Assembly: GCA_964632795.1 (NCBI GenBank)
Contig: CAZWEZ010000056.1
Location: 1-23,033, forward strand
Origin: CAZWEZ01 sp964632795
Lineage (GTDB): Bacteria; Pseudomonadota; Alphaproteobacteria; Rhodospirillales; 2-02-FULL-58-16
DNA: 23,033 nucleotides
Direction of reading: 5' to 3'
Shown here: positions 13,324-22,336 of the stretch, in pieces
Layout of the letters: each line of letters opens with the position of its first letter
How positions within the stretch are numbered: position 1 is the first letter of the stretch
Translations under genes and position numbers: made by a program
Notes under the pieces: generated by a model
Seen by the model: only the letters and a program-made list of their open reading frames with translations
Told to the model about the DNA's origin: nothing
Database searches by the model: none

Positions 13324-14543
13324 GGCACGGCTTTCCGGTATTGTCGGCCCTCTTCCTGGTCCTCTTTCTCGCCCTTTTCCTTCTTCGGCCGGAGTTCCCG
13401 GTACATGGCGATCCCGCTCACCAGCAACAGAATGACCCCGCCCAGGGCCAGCCACCAGGTGTTCTTATCCATCCAGGACGTGACCTCGATCGGTTTCTCT
13501 TCCACCTCGGGCTCGGGTTCGGGCTCGGGTTCGGGTTCGGGTTCGGGTTCCGGTTCGGGCTCGGGTTCGGGCTCGGGTTCCTTCTCCTCCTCGAAGGTGT
13601 AGTTGCCGGGACACAGCCAGGAAATGGCCTCTTCGTCGGCCAGCCTGAGGTCGGGGACGGCCTGCCCGGAAAGCTGGTTCTGGGCCGCGTAGTAGCGAAT
13701 CAGGTTGCCGATCCGGTCCTTGATCTGGATCTTGAAACCGATGTTGTCGACCCGCCCGTCGTTGTCCTGGTCCATGGTGAAGACGCCCGACAGCCAGAAC
13801 GTGGTGCCCTTGATGTCGACCTCGCCGGCCTGGTAGAACTCCCGCAGGTCGCGATCGCACCTGATCGCTTCCACCGGGGCCCCCTCGGCAGGCAATTTCC
13901 CTTCTTCGCCCTCCGGCGTGGCCCACTCCGGCTCTCCGCCGGGAAGGGTTTCCCCGAATTCCCCGAACGTACCGGGAAGGGTTCCCCCGCCTTCCCCGAA
14001 CGTACCGGGGATGGTTCCCCCGGCTTCGCCGGCCGCGCCGGGAACGGCTTCGCCGGCGGTCCCGGGGATCAGTCCGCCGCCGCCTTCGCCGGCCCGTGCC
14101 TTCTTCCGTTCCGCCGCCAGCTCAGCCGGGGTCTTGAGGATCAGCCCGGGGATGCCCTCCGACGAGTAGCCGATCGATCTGTCCCCGGGAGAATCGACCA
14201 GATACGGTGTTGACGGCTGGCTGCTCGCCTCCCCCGCCGCAGGCAGGGAAGGCACGGGCACGGTCTCGATATCCGAAAACAGGGGAAGCCCCCGGGCGAT
14301 CCAGGTGTCGATGGGTTCGTAGCAGTACTCAGGGCCGGTATTGACGCGCACCGCCTCCCTGCCGACGTCGATGGCCACCGAGTAGCCGGTCCCGGCCTCG
14401 ATCTTCCTGATCAGGCTCTCGCAGCCGACCTCGGTCTGGGCGGCCAGGGCCTCGCCATGTCCCCCCAACGCGGCGGCCGCCATCAGCAACGCCATGGCCG
14501 CCGGGAATCTCTTTCGGGTAGCAGGAGGTGGGGCAGGGTTCAT
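13320..14543 (-). CDS. exported, repeat-rich, membrane-anchored protein of unknown function
   Basis: This 407-residue protein is of no recognised family. In order it has a signal peptide (about 1-35, cut near ALAA), a short domain with Cys41 and Cys74, and a low-complexity region (152-205) with an 11-residue repeat close to PGTFGEGGGTL. Next is a second domain (about 222-318) with Cys229 and Cys311 and a calcium-loop-like DQDNDGRVD (258-266), then (Glu-Pro)12 (322-345), one transmembrane segment (363-380) and a basic/acidic cytoplasmic tail. The predicted layout is periplasmic domains on a stiff Glu-Pro stalk anchored by the C-terminal helix. It opens the leftward operon and overlaps the DUF2066 gene by ATGA, suggesting joint function in the envelope. 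Lys-rich tail and repeats are unusual for this window. Confidence 0.75.
   Translation of the reverse strand: MNPAPPPATRKRFPAAMALLMAAAALGGHGEALAAQTEVGCESLIRKIEAGTGYSVAIDVGREAVRVNTGPEYCYEPIDTWIARGLPLFSDIETVPVPSLPAAGEASSQPSTPYLVDSPGDRSIGYSSEGIPGLILKTPAELAAERKKARAGEGGGGLIPGTAGEAVPGAAGEAGGTIPGTFGEGGGTLPGTFGEFGETLPGGEPEWATPEGEEGKLPAEGAPVEAIRCDRDLREFYQAGEVDIKGTTFWLSGVFTMDQDNDGRVDNIGFKIQIKDRIGNLIRYYAAQNQLSGQAVPDLRLADEEAISWLCPGNYTFEEEKEPEPEPEPEPEPEPEPEPEPEPEPEVEEKPIEVTSWMDKNTWWLALGGVILLLVSGIAMYRELRPKKEKGEKEDQEEGRQYRKAVP
13509..13580 (-). repeat. hexanucleotide tandem repeat encoding (Glu-Pro)12
   Basis: Twelve 6-base units, variants of GAACCC/GAGCCC on the coding strand, encode twelve Glu-Pro pairs in the membrane-anchored protein. 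The units are not all identical (GAACCG and GAGCCC types alternate). Slippage in units of six would change stalk length without breaking the frame. Confidence 0.9.
13940..14071 (-). repeat. 33-bp tandem repeat, four units, encoding an 11-residue motif
   Basis: Units begin at 13940, 13973, 14006 and 14039, exactly 33 bases apart, each starting with a form of CGGGAAGGGTTTCCCCG on the plus strand. They encode versions of PGTFGEGGGTL within the exported protein. The two units nearest the 3' end of the gene are the most alike; the farthest is the most diverged and is followed by a shorter partial unit. Confidence 0.85.
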
Positions 14544-14637
14544 CCGCTAATGACCGACTGGTTTCATCGCCTTCGCCCACAAAACGTACATTACATGTGG
14601 CCCAATGATAAAGTATCTTCAATCTGATCGGGATGCG
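14544..14637. promoter_or_regulatory. divergent promoter region between the membrane-protein operon and purM
   Basis: These 94 bases lie between two diverging start codons, so promoters for both directions are expected here. The stretch 14577-14625 is clearly more AT-rich than its surroundings. TATCTT at 14614-14619 could serve as a -10 for purM, but its upstream partner 17 bases away (TTACAT) is poor. No operator or riboswitch was recognised. Confidence 0.4.
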
Positions 14638-15705
14638 ATGAGCCACGGGGAGGCAGACATCAACACCCTCAGCTACAAGGACGCCGGCGTCGATATCGAC
14701 GCCGGCGAGGCGCTGGTCGAGGCCATCAGGCCGCTGGCCCGGTCCACCGCGCGGCCGGGCGTGGTTTCCGGCCTCGGCGGCTTCGGCGCCATGTTCGACC
14801 TCAAGGAGGCCGGCTACCGCGACCCGATCCTGGTCGCCGGCACGGACGGCGTCGGCACCAAGCTCAAGGTGGCGATCGCGGCGGGCCGCCACGATACGGT
14901 GGGGATCGACCTGGTCGCCATGTGCGTCAACGACCTGGTGGTCCAGGGCGCCGAACCGCTGTTCTTCCTCGACTACTTCGCCACCGCCAAGCTGGAGGTC
15001 GAGGCCGGCCGCGACATCGTCTCGGGCATCGCCGAGGGCTGCAAGCGGGCCGGCTGCGCGCTGATCGGCGGCGAGACGGCCGAAATGCCCGGCATGTACG
15101 CCACCGGCGACTACGACCTGGCGGGGTTCGCCGTCGGCGCCGTCGAGCGGGGCGGCCTGCTGAGCGGCGCCGACATCGGCGAGGGCGACGTGGTCCTCGG
15201 GCTGGCCTCCAGCGGCCTCCATTCCAACGGCTTCTCCCTGGTCCGCCGGGTGGTCGACATCGTCGGCCTCGACTACGCCGCCCCGGCCCCCTTCGAGCCC
15301 GGCCGGACGCTGGGCGAGGCCCTGCTCGAGCCGACCCGGATCTACGTCGCCGGCTGCCTGGCGGCGATCCGGGCGGGCGGCGTCAAGGGACTCGCCCACA
15401 TCACCGGCGGCGGGCTGGTCGAAAACATCCCCCGGGTCCTGGCCGACGGCCTGGCCGCCGAGATCGACGCCGCCGCGTGGACGGTGCCCGAGGTCTTCGG
15501 ATGGCTGGCCGAGGCCGGCGGCATCGAGGATTCGGAGATGGCGCGAACCTTCAACTGCGGCATCGGCATGGCGGTGATCGTCGCCGCCGAGCGGGCCCGG
15601 CAACTGGCGGAGGTCCTGAGCGAAGCGGGCGAGAAGGTTTTCACCATCGGCGGTATCGTCGGGCGCCGGGACCAAGAGCCCGCGCTCACCATCACCGGGG
15701 GATAA
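14638..15705 (+). CDS. purM: phosphoribosylformylglycinamidine cyclo-ligase (AIR synthetase)
   Basis: This 355-residue cytoplasmic enzyme of purine synthesis closes the imidazole ring of formylglycinamidine ribonucleotide using ATP to give AIR. Family motifs are TLSYKDAGVDIDAGEALVEA at the start, VSGLGGFGAMFDL, the glycine-rich VAGTDGVGTKLKVA, GIDLVAMCVNDLVVQGAEPL, ALIGGETAEMPGMY and GLASSGLHSNGFSLVRR. The ATG at 14638 is preferred because it gives the family's usual short leader before LSYKDAG; an in-frame ATG at 14605 would add 11 residues. Neither has a strong ribosome site (GGGAT upstream of 14638). purN follows after 5 bases, so the two form an operon. Confidence 0.96.
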   Translation: MSHGEADINTLSYKDAGVDIDAGEALVEAIRPLARSTARPGVVSGLGGFGAMFDLKEAGYRDPILVAGTDGVGTKLKVAIAAGRHDTVGIDLVAMCVNDLVVQGAEPLFFLDYFATAKLEVEAGRDIVSGIAEGCKRAGCALIGGETAEMPGMYATGDYDLAGFAVGAVERGGLLSGADIGEGDVVLGLASSGLHSNGFSLVRRVVDIVGLDYAAPAPFEPGRTLGEALLEPTRIYVAGCLAAIRAGGVKGLAHITGGGLVENIPRVLADGLAAEIDAAAWTVPEVFGWLAEAGGIEDSEMARTFNCGIGMAVIVAAERARQLAEVLSEAGEKVFTIGGIVGRRDQEPALTITGG

Positions 15706-15710
15706 CCGAC

Positions 15711-16361
15711 ATGGCCAAGTTGAAGGTAGCGGTATTCATCTCGGGACGGGGCAGCAACCTGCAATCCCTGATCGATGCCACGGCCGGGGAGTCGTCCCCC
15801 GCCGAGATCGTGCTGGTGCTCTCCAACGTCGCCGACGCCTACGGATTGCAACGCGCCGAGAAGGCCGGCATCCCGGCCACGGTGGTCGACCACAAGGACT
15901 TCGAGGACCGCCAGAGCTTCGAGGACGTGCTCCACGAGAAGGTCGCCGAGGCCAAGGCAGAACTGGTCTGCCTGGCCGGCTTCATGCGGGTCCTGACCGA
16001 CAACTTCGTCAACCGCTGGCGCGAGCGGCTGATCAACATCCATCCCTCGCTGCTGCCCTCGTTCAAGGGGATCCACGTCCATGAGCGGGTGATCGAGCAC
16101 GGCGCCCGGTTCTCGGGGTGCACCGTCCACTTCGTGCGCCCGGCGATGGACGACGGCCCGATCATCGCCCAGGCCTGCGTGCCGGTGCATCCCGACGACG
16201 ACGCCGACGCCCTGGCCGAGCGGGTGCTGGTCCAGGAACACCTGATCTATCCGATGGTGGTCCGCCTGATCGCCGAGGGCCGGGTCAGGATAGTCAGCGA
16301 ACGGGTTCTCATCGACGGCGCCGAGTCCACGCCCGGAGCACTGCTGAACCCGAGCGGGTAG
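15711..16361 (+). CDS. purN: phosphoribosylglycinamide formyltransferase (10-formyl-THF dependent)
   Basis: This 216-residue enzyme transfers a formyl group from 10-formyltetrahydrofolate to GAR, an earlier step of purine synthesis than PurM. The phosphate-binding motif SGRGSNLQ is at 11-18. The catalytic residues map to Asn109 and His111 in NIHPSLLPSFKG and Asp147 in MDDGPII. VHERVIEHGARFSGCTVHFV is also family-typical. The length is normal. It starts 5 bases after the purM stop codon and is convergent with ndk, 24 bases away; no clear terminator lies between them. Confidence 0.97.
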   Translation: MAKLKVAVFISGRGSNLQSLIDATAGESSPAEIVLVLSNVADAYGLQRAEKAGIPATVVDHKDFEDRQSFEDVLHEKVAEAKAELVCLAGFMRVLTDNFVNRWRERLINIHPSLLPSFKGIHVHERVIEHGARFSGCTVHFVRPAMDDGPIIAQACVPVHPDDDADALAERVLVQEHLIYPMVVRLIAEGRVRIVSERVLIDGAESTPGALLNPSG

Positions 16362-16385
16362 GGTCAGGAATAAGGACCGCTGGTC

Positions 16386-16808
16386 TCAGCCGACGATTTC
16401 GATGTCGCTGAAGAAGAAGGCGATTTCCTTGGCCGCGGTCTCCGGGGCATCGGAGCCGTGCACCGAGTTCTCCTGGACGTTGCGACCGAACCGCTGGCGG
16501 ATGGTCCCCTCCTTGGCGTTGGCCGGGTTGGTGGCGCCCATGGTCTGGCGGTTGAGGTCGATGGCGCCCTCGCCCTCCAGGACCTGGACCTCCACCGGCG
16601 CCGAGGACATGTACTCGCACAACTCGGCGAAGAACGAGCGCTCGGCGTGAACCGCGTAGAAGGCCTCCGCCTGGGCGCGGGTCAAGCGCAGCCGCTTGTG
16701 GGCGATCACGCGCAGGCCCGCCTCCTCGAGGATGGCGATGATGCCGCCGGTGATGTTGCGGCTGGTGGCGTCCGGCTTGATGATGGATAGGGTACGTTCG
16801 ACGGCCAT
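16386..16808 (-). CDS. ndk: nucleoside-diphosphate kinase
   Basis: This 140-residue enzyme exchanges the terminal phosphate between nucleoside triphosphates and diphosphates through a phosphohistidine. The active-site segment is NSVHGSDA with His117. Other family features are the opening ERTLSIIKPDATSRN and MGATNPANAKEGTIRQRF. Length and start are typical; the ATG at 16808 has GGAGGGACGGAG upstream. It is a single leftward gene, convergent with purN and divergent from the ABC-F gene. Confidence 0.98.
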   Translation of the reverse strand: MAVERTLSIIKPDATSRNITGGIIAILEEAGLRVIAHKRLRLTRAQAEAFYAVHAERSFFAELCEYMSSAPVEVQVLEGEGAIDLNRQTMGATNPANAKEGTIRQRFGRNVQENSVHGSDAPETAAKEIAFFFSDIEIVG

Positions 16809-16869
16809 GCCGCTCCGTCCCTCCGATTCCCACAAGAAAGAGTGATGAGTCCGTTCCGGTCTGGGGGCC

Positions 16870-16899
16870 GATATAGACGCATCGGGGGTCTCCTGGCAA
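16870..16899 (-). promoter_or_regulatory. possible sigma70-type promoter of ndk
   Basis: On the minus strand TTGCCA (16899-16894) matches five of six positions of TTGACA. It is followed after 18 bases by TATATC (16875-16870), four of six positions of TATAAT. The expected start of transcription would leave a leader of about 55 bases before the ndk ATG. Spacing and position are good; the assignment rests on pattern alone. Confidence 0.4.
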
Positions 16900-16942
16900 C
16901 CGTGACGTTTTCCCGAACCTCGGGCCGTGGTATCAACCGGCC

Positions 16943-18813
<1,871 letters not shown>

Positions 18814-18817
<4 letters not shown>

Positions 18818-19626
18818 CCCTCGTCGACGCCGCCGGAACCGAGCATCCAGCCGCCGGGGAGGATGCGCGTATCGTGTCGCTGGTGCCGAGCCTGACCGAG
18901 TTGCTGTTCGAGCTGGGGCTGGGCGGGCGCGTCGTCGGACGGACGGCGTACTGTACGCGGCCGGAAGGGGCGGTCCGCAAGGTGCGCAGCGTCGGCGGGA
19001 CCAAGATGGTCCACATGGACCGGCTCGCCGCGCTCGACGCCACCCACGCGGTGGTCAACATCGACGAGACGCCCAGGGAGATCGCCGAGGCGATCGCCGC
19101 CGCCGGCCTCCGGGTGGTGGTCACCCATCCGCTGACGGTCGCCGACAACGTCGGCCTCTACCGCCTGCTGGGCGGCCTCTTCGGCCGAGCGGAGGCAGCC
19201 GAGCGGCTGGTCCAACGGCTCCGGGCGGCCTTGCGGGCGGTCCCCGAACTGCCCCCCCAACGGGTGCTCTACCTGATCTGGAAGGACCCCTGGATGACGG
19301 TGTCCCGGGACACCTACGTCTCCGACATGCTGGCCACGCTTGGCTGGCGGACGGTGGGCGGCGACGCCGCGGCGCGCTATCCGGAGGTCGAGATCGGCCA
19401 AAGCCTGCTCGCCGGCACCGACCTGGTGCTGTTCCCCGACGAGCCCTTCCCCTTCGCCGAGAGCCACCTCGACGCCTTCGCCGCCGATTACGGCTGCGCG
19501 CGCGACCGGCTGTCGAGGATTGACGGGGCGATGGTCTCCTGGTACGGCAGCCGGGCGATCCCCGCCCTGGGCTACCTCGCAGACTTTCGCCGGGGCCTGA
19601 AAACAGAACCGGACGATCGACCATGA
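18814..19626 (+). CDS. helical-backbone metal receptor, BtuF-like, no signal peptide
   Basis: This 270-residue protein has the fold of the cobalamin/iron-siderophore periplasmic binding proteins. The opening RIVSLVPSLTELLFELGLGG is the usual first motif, then VGRTAYCTRP, KVRSVGGTKMVHMDRLAALD, the long central helix region with RLLGGLFGRAEAAERLVQRL, and DLVLFPDEPFPFAESHLDAF. The ATG at 18814 overlaps the ABC-F stop codon, with GGAGG upstream, and no signal peptide or lipobox follows, so the protein is predicted to be cytoplasmic. No ABC permease or ATPase for metal import is nearby. A role in intracellular cobalamin or metal binding is inference. Confidence 0.8.
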
Positions 19627-20276
19627 CCGAGATCAAACCGACCAAGAGGACCAAGGTGGTCAGGGAGCCCAAGCGGGCCCGCTACGACCTGAAGACGATC
19701 CACGCCATCATCGACGAGGCGCTGATCTGCCACGTCGGCTTCGTCGCCGGGGGGACTCCCTTCGTGATCCCGGTCAACCACTGGCGGATCGGCGAGAGCC
19801 TCTACATCCACGGCTCGACGGCCAGCCGGATGGTCCGCGCCCTGGGGGCGGGCGGCGAGGTCTGCGTCACCGTGACCCTGGTCGACGGCCTGGTGCTCGG
19901 CCGTTCGGCCTTTAACCACACCATGAACTACCGCTCGCTGGTCATCGTCGGGCGGGCCGAGCCGGTCGACGATCCGACCGCCAAGCTGGCCGCCCTGGAG
20001 GCCTGCATGGAGCGCATCGCCCCCAGGCGCTGGTCGCAGGTGCGGCCGCCCAGCGCCAAGGAGATGAAGGCGACCCGGGTCCTGGCGGTGCCGATCGGCG
20101 AGGCCTCGGCCAAGGTCAACAGCGGCCCGCCGGTGGACGAGGTGGCCGACCTCGCGCGGCCGGTGTGGGCCGGCGTGGTGCCCCTGCGCCAGGCCGCCGG
20201 GACGCCGCAACCCTGCCCCAGGCTCGATCCGAGGATCGCCGTCCCCGATTACCTGCGCCGAATAGGCGGCGGGTAG
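19623..20276 (+). CDS. pyridoxamine 5'-phosphate oxidase-fold flavin-binding protein
   Basis: This 217-residue protein matches the PNPOx-like split-barrel family (Pyridox_ox_2 type). Early motifs are IDEALICHVGFVAGGTPFVI and NHWRIGESLYIHGSTASRMV, then VCVTVTLVDGLVLGRSAFNH and NYRSLVIVGRAEPVDDP. These proteins bind FMN or F420-like flavins; the reaction is unknown. The C-terminal third carries RWSQVRPPSAKEMKATRVLA. It starts inside the stop codon of the receptor gene (ATGA) with a poor ribosome site, so it is translated by coupling. A CACAGAG inverted repeat begins 77 bases past its stop codon. Confidence 0.88.
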   Translation: MTEIKPTKRTKVVREPKRARYDLKTIHAIIDEALICHVGFVAGGTPFVIPVNHWRIGESLYIHGSTASRMVRALGAGGEVCVTVTLVDGLVLGRSAFNHTMNYRSLVIVGRAEPVDDPTAKLAALEACMERIAPRRWSQVRPPSAKEMKATRVLAVPIGEASAKVNSGPPVDEVADLARPVWAGVVPLRQAAGTPQPCPRLDPRIAVPDYLRRIGGG

Positions 20277-20353
20277 GAGCCGTAGGCCAGTTTGGGGCCG
20301 TGGGTCAAGACGCCCTGCATCTTCTTGAAGTTGACATTGAAAGCAAAAAGATA
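20249..20353 (-). pseudogene. possible C-terminal remnant of an unidentified gene
   Basis: On the minus strand an open stretch of about 34 codons ends in TAA at 20249-20251 and includes FAFNVNFKKMQGVLTHGPKL, which has a protein-like composition. It abuts the CACAGAG inverted repeat on its upstream side and overlaps the PNPOx gene end by 28 bases. No start and no family were found; it may be chance. Confidence 0.15.
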
Positions 20354-20469
20354 TTGAACCACAGAGGACACAGAGGAAGGCACAGAGAAGAAATTATCTA
20401 AGACAATATTTTTTATCTTTTTCTTCTCTGTGCCTTCCTCTGTGAACTCTGTGCTCTCTGTGGTTCAAT
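20353..20469. repeat. CACAGAG-type inverted repeat
   Basis: The left arm (20353-20393) reads ATTGAACCACAGAGGACACA and continues to GCACAGAGAAGAAA. The right arm (about 20419-20469) is its reverse complement with an extra nine to ten bases. The loop is AT-rich (about 25 bases). Each arm contains several spaced CACAGAG copies. It is the same class of repeat as at 113-207. It could end transcription of the ABC-F operon as a long hairpin, but this is inference; such repeats are spread widely in intergenic DNA of bacteria with no agreed function. Confidence 0.8.
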
Positions 20470-20501
20470 AACCCTTGTTTATTCAATAAGAAAGCGCAGG
20501 G

Positions 20502-20636
20502 GTTCCGGGGACATGATACTTAATTGTCTCTCCCACTCTTCCGGTGTTAGGCTTTTCTCATGGCACGATTGGCGCGGGTGGCGGCGCCGGTCATTCCTCA
20601 TCATGTGACCCCAATTAAGTATCATGTCACCGGAAC
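20502..20636 (+). mobile_element. mini-element derived from a REP-associated (Y1) transposase, copy 1
   Basis: A 24-bp inverted repeat bounds the unit: GTTCCGGGGACATGATACTT on the left and its reverse complement on the right, 23 of 24 bases matching. Inside are a leader and an ATG at 20560 starting MARLARVAAPVIPHHVT, the N-terminus of RAYT/IS200-like transposases, whose next residues would be a QRGN-type motif. The coding region is cut exactly there and joined to the right repeat. The element cannot make a transposase. Bases 20637-20816 beyond it hold no recognised feature. Confidence 0.8.
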
Positions 20637-20816
20637 TGCGGAACTGATATCTCGCTCGGGCGGCTGCAAGGGCAAGCCTCCTTCTCTGATGTTACGGCCC
20701 GTGCCGGGTGCAGCCGTCGCAAGACATGTTTGGTGGCCCTCAAAAGGAGGAAAAACCACGGACTCACTCGGCCTACATTTAAAGGCAATCGCCAGGATTG
20801 GTGCACATGTAAAATG

Positions 20817-21458
20817 CTATATCTGCTGTTCAAAGCTTTCTTTCATTTCAATAAGTATTTTTTTTGCATCGTCAATATCCTGAGGTGCATTTTTGAATGC
20901 CTCAATTTTACTCATATGGAGGAGCTCTGGCTCTATTTTGGCGATTGCGTCGAGGCCCTGATTTATAAAAACCAGACCTTGGTCATAGCTGTTAGACATA
21001 GCTTTGATGACAGCTATCTGCACATAAGCGCCAAATTGCCTTTCATCCAACAAAATCGCGGTTTCTAAACAATTAAGCGCATTTTTATAATGCTTTTTGA
21101 ATTTGTTGCTTGTGTATTTTCCGCGATCAAACAGGCTAGCAACAATTTTTCCAGAGTCTCCGCCAATATTGGCGAGCATTGTTGAAATCAATACACAAAT
21201 TACTTCTGGCGCATCTTCATAATCACCACGTCCCAACTCCTCATACTTCTCAACAAGTTCGTGCTCCATTGACGTAATAACAAAAAGCACAAACAATGGA
21301 TTGTCCCCAAATTTATCATCTAGTGCGTCAATGATTTTTGGAGAAACTTTGTGCCAAGGATTGGTTCTAGAAAACCAATCCTTACGTTCTGCGGAACTTC
21401 CGTTTTCAGGAAACGGCGTTATGCGGTTCTCGTTTTTGAAAAAACCGAATAAGCTCAT
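20817..21458 (-). CDS. unrecognised helical protein, AT-rich gene
   Basis: A 213-residue protein of unknown family. The start is well supported: GGAGGAAG lies just upstream of the ATG at 21458. It begins MSLFGFFKNENRITPFP, a hydrophobic-then-polar opening without a signal peptide, and is mostly helical afterwards. The segments ALNCLETAILLDERQFGAYV and QGLVFINQGLDAIAKIEPEL look like tetratricopeptide-type helical pairs, though no clear repeat consensus is present. Base composition and codon choice are far more AT-rich than the core genes, indicating acquired DNA. It lies alone between copies 1 and 2 of the transposase-derived mini-element. A cytoplasmic location is likely; no function is proposed. 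Confidence 0.75.
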   Translation of the reverse strand: MSLFGFFKNENRITPFPENGSSAERKDWFSRTNPWHKVSPKIIDALDDKFGDNPLFVLFVITSMEHELVEKYEELGRGDYEDAPEVICVLISTMLANIGGDSGKIVASLFDRGKYTSNKFKKHYKNALNCLETAILLDERQFGAYVQIAVIKAMSNSYDQGLVFINQGLDAIAKIEPELLHMSKIEAFKNAPQDIDDAKKILIEMKESFEQQI

Positions 21459-21553
21459 GATCTTCCTCCCCCCTCACTTCTGCCGCCACGCTAAAAGCTG
21501 ACGCATCCATGTTAAAATCCTTGCATGTGCAATATACTATCAGAAGTTCCGAA

Positions 21554-21687
21554 GTTCCGGTGACATGATACTTAATTGTTTCTCCCACTCTCTGGTATTA
21601 GGTTTTTCTCATGGCACGATTTGCGCGGGTGGTGGCACCGGGCATTTCTCATCATGTGACCCCAATTAAGTATCATGTCACCGGAAC
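21554..21687 (+). mobile_element. mini-element derived from a REP-associated (Y1) transposase, copy 2
   Basis: This has the same structure as the copy at 20502-20636, with a perfect 24-bp inverted repeat at its ends. The inner ATG at 21611 starts MARFARVVAPGISHHVT before the same internal junction to the right repeat. Short GTTCC/GGAAC units are repeated just outside both ends (GAAGTTCCGAAGTTCC to the left; four GGAAC or AGAAC units to the right). The unit lies about 95 bases upstream of the 213-residue gene and may carry or block signals for it. Confidence 0.8.
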
Positions 21688-21976
21688 TGCGGAACTGGGA
21701 ACTGCAGAACTGGCGGCGGGACTTTGGGAGCGCGGTGCCGAAGCCTCGGGTATCATCCCGCCTTCGGCCCGCCTCTTCCCAAAAGCGGCCGCCTCAGACG
21801 CGCCAGGAGCGCCCCAGGCCGTTGCCACGCGCTCGGAAGCCTCCCAGGGACTCCCCGGGCCTTTCAGCGCCCCACACCACGCTCCTAAAGCCCCCGCTAC
21901 TTCGCCGCCAGGCGAAATCGGTCTCTCCACACGGCTGGCGCTTGATGTGTGCAATGCTCTTGAACTTTGCGACAAG
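21688..21976. other. GC-rich tract with no recognised gene
   Basis: These 289 bases lie between mini-element copy 2 and the stop codon of the next AT-rich gene. The first 240 or so are very GC-rich and run open in several frames on both strands with Pro/Arg-rich products that look non-coding. No promoter, RNA gene or repeat unit was identified. The sharp change in composition on both sides suggests a separate origin from its neighbours. Confidence 0.4.
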
Positions 21977-22336
21977 CTACTTATTGAGCTTCAACGGAAT
22001 TGTGAACTGAATTCGGTTTACAGCCGAATTGCCTTTCGCAGCTTCAATATCTCCGCCTGCTTTGGCAAACCAGACTTTAATGCCTGCGCCAGCCTTTGCT
22101 GTCTCGCTGTCTTCTTCAGTAATTGCCACATCGAAATTTACAAGGCTCGCGTACCCATTACGAGCGCCGAGATAGAGCAAACCGGCTTCGGAAGTACTTT
22201 TTCCTGCGAGTTCGCCTCTTATGTCGATATCAGGCCGTGCGGTTATGTCACTTTCCTTGTGGGCCTCTTCAAAGGCACTAACGCCCTCTGCAACCTGTGT
22301 GAGTGTTTGCTGGACAAAATCCTTAAGCGTGATCAT
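21977..22336 (-). CDS. trypsin-co-occurring (trypco2-like) domain protein
   Basis: This 119-residue protein begins MITLKDFVQQTLTQVAEGVS, has a middle segment YLGARNGYASLVNFDVAITE, and ends AVNRIQFTIPLKLNK. The order (a start helix, then a strand with FDVAxT, then GAGIKVWFAK, then RIxFxIPLxL) recalls the small trypco2-like family often coded beside trypsin-like or effector proteins in predicted biological-conflict systems. No protease is near here. The ATG at 22336 is preferred over one at 22366 because GAAGGGGGG lies just upstream. A 6-bp hairpin (22370-22390) precedes it. The gene is more AT-rich than the core and lies between mini-element copies 2 and 3. The family call is from memory of its pattern and moderate. 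Confidence 0.65.
   Translation of the reverse strand: MITLKDFVQQTLTQVAEGVSAFEEAHKESDITARPDIDIRGELAGKSTSEAGLLYLGARNGYASLVNFDVAITEEDSETAKAGAGIKVWFAKAGGDIEAAKGNSAVNRIQFTIPLKLNK

Noticed and set aside
13324..13455. Upstream extension of the DUF2066 frame
   Set aside because: It overlaps the end of the preceding gene in another frame and would bury the signal peptide internally.
16362..16385. Bidirectional terminator between purN and ndk
   Set aside because: Only a four-base stem (GGTC/GACC) can be drawn and there is no T run on either strand.
20165..20401. A plus-strand frame ending in NHRGHRGRHREE
   Set aside because: This is the well-known spurious translation of CACAGAG repeats fused to shadow sequence of the PNPOx gene.
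20353..20469. CACAGAG copies as a CRISPR array
   Set aside because: The units are only about 7 bases, irregularly spaced, and arranged as one inverted pair; there are no spacers of constant length and no cas genes.
20560..20883. A 107-codon protein starting in mini-element copy 1
   Set aside because: Only the first 17 codons resemble a transposase; the rest is read through the inverted repeat and non-coding DNA.
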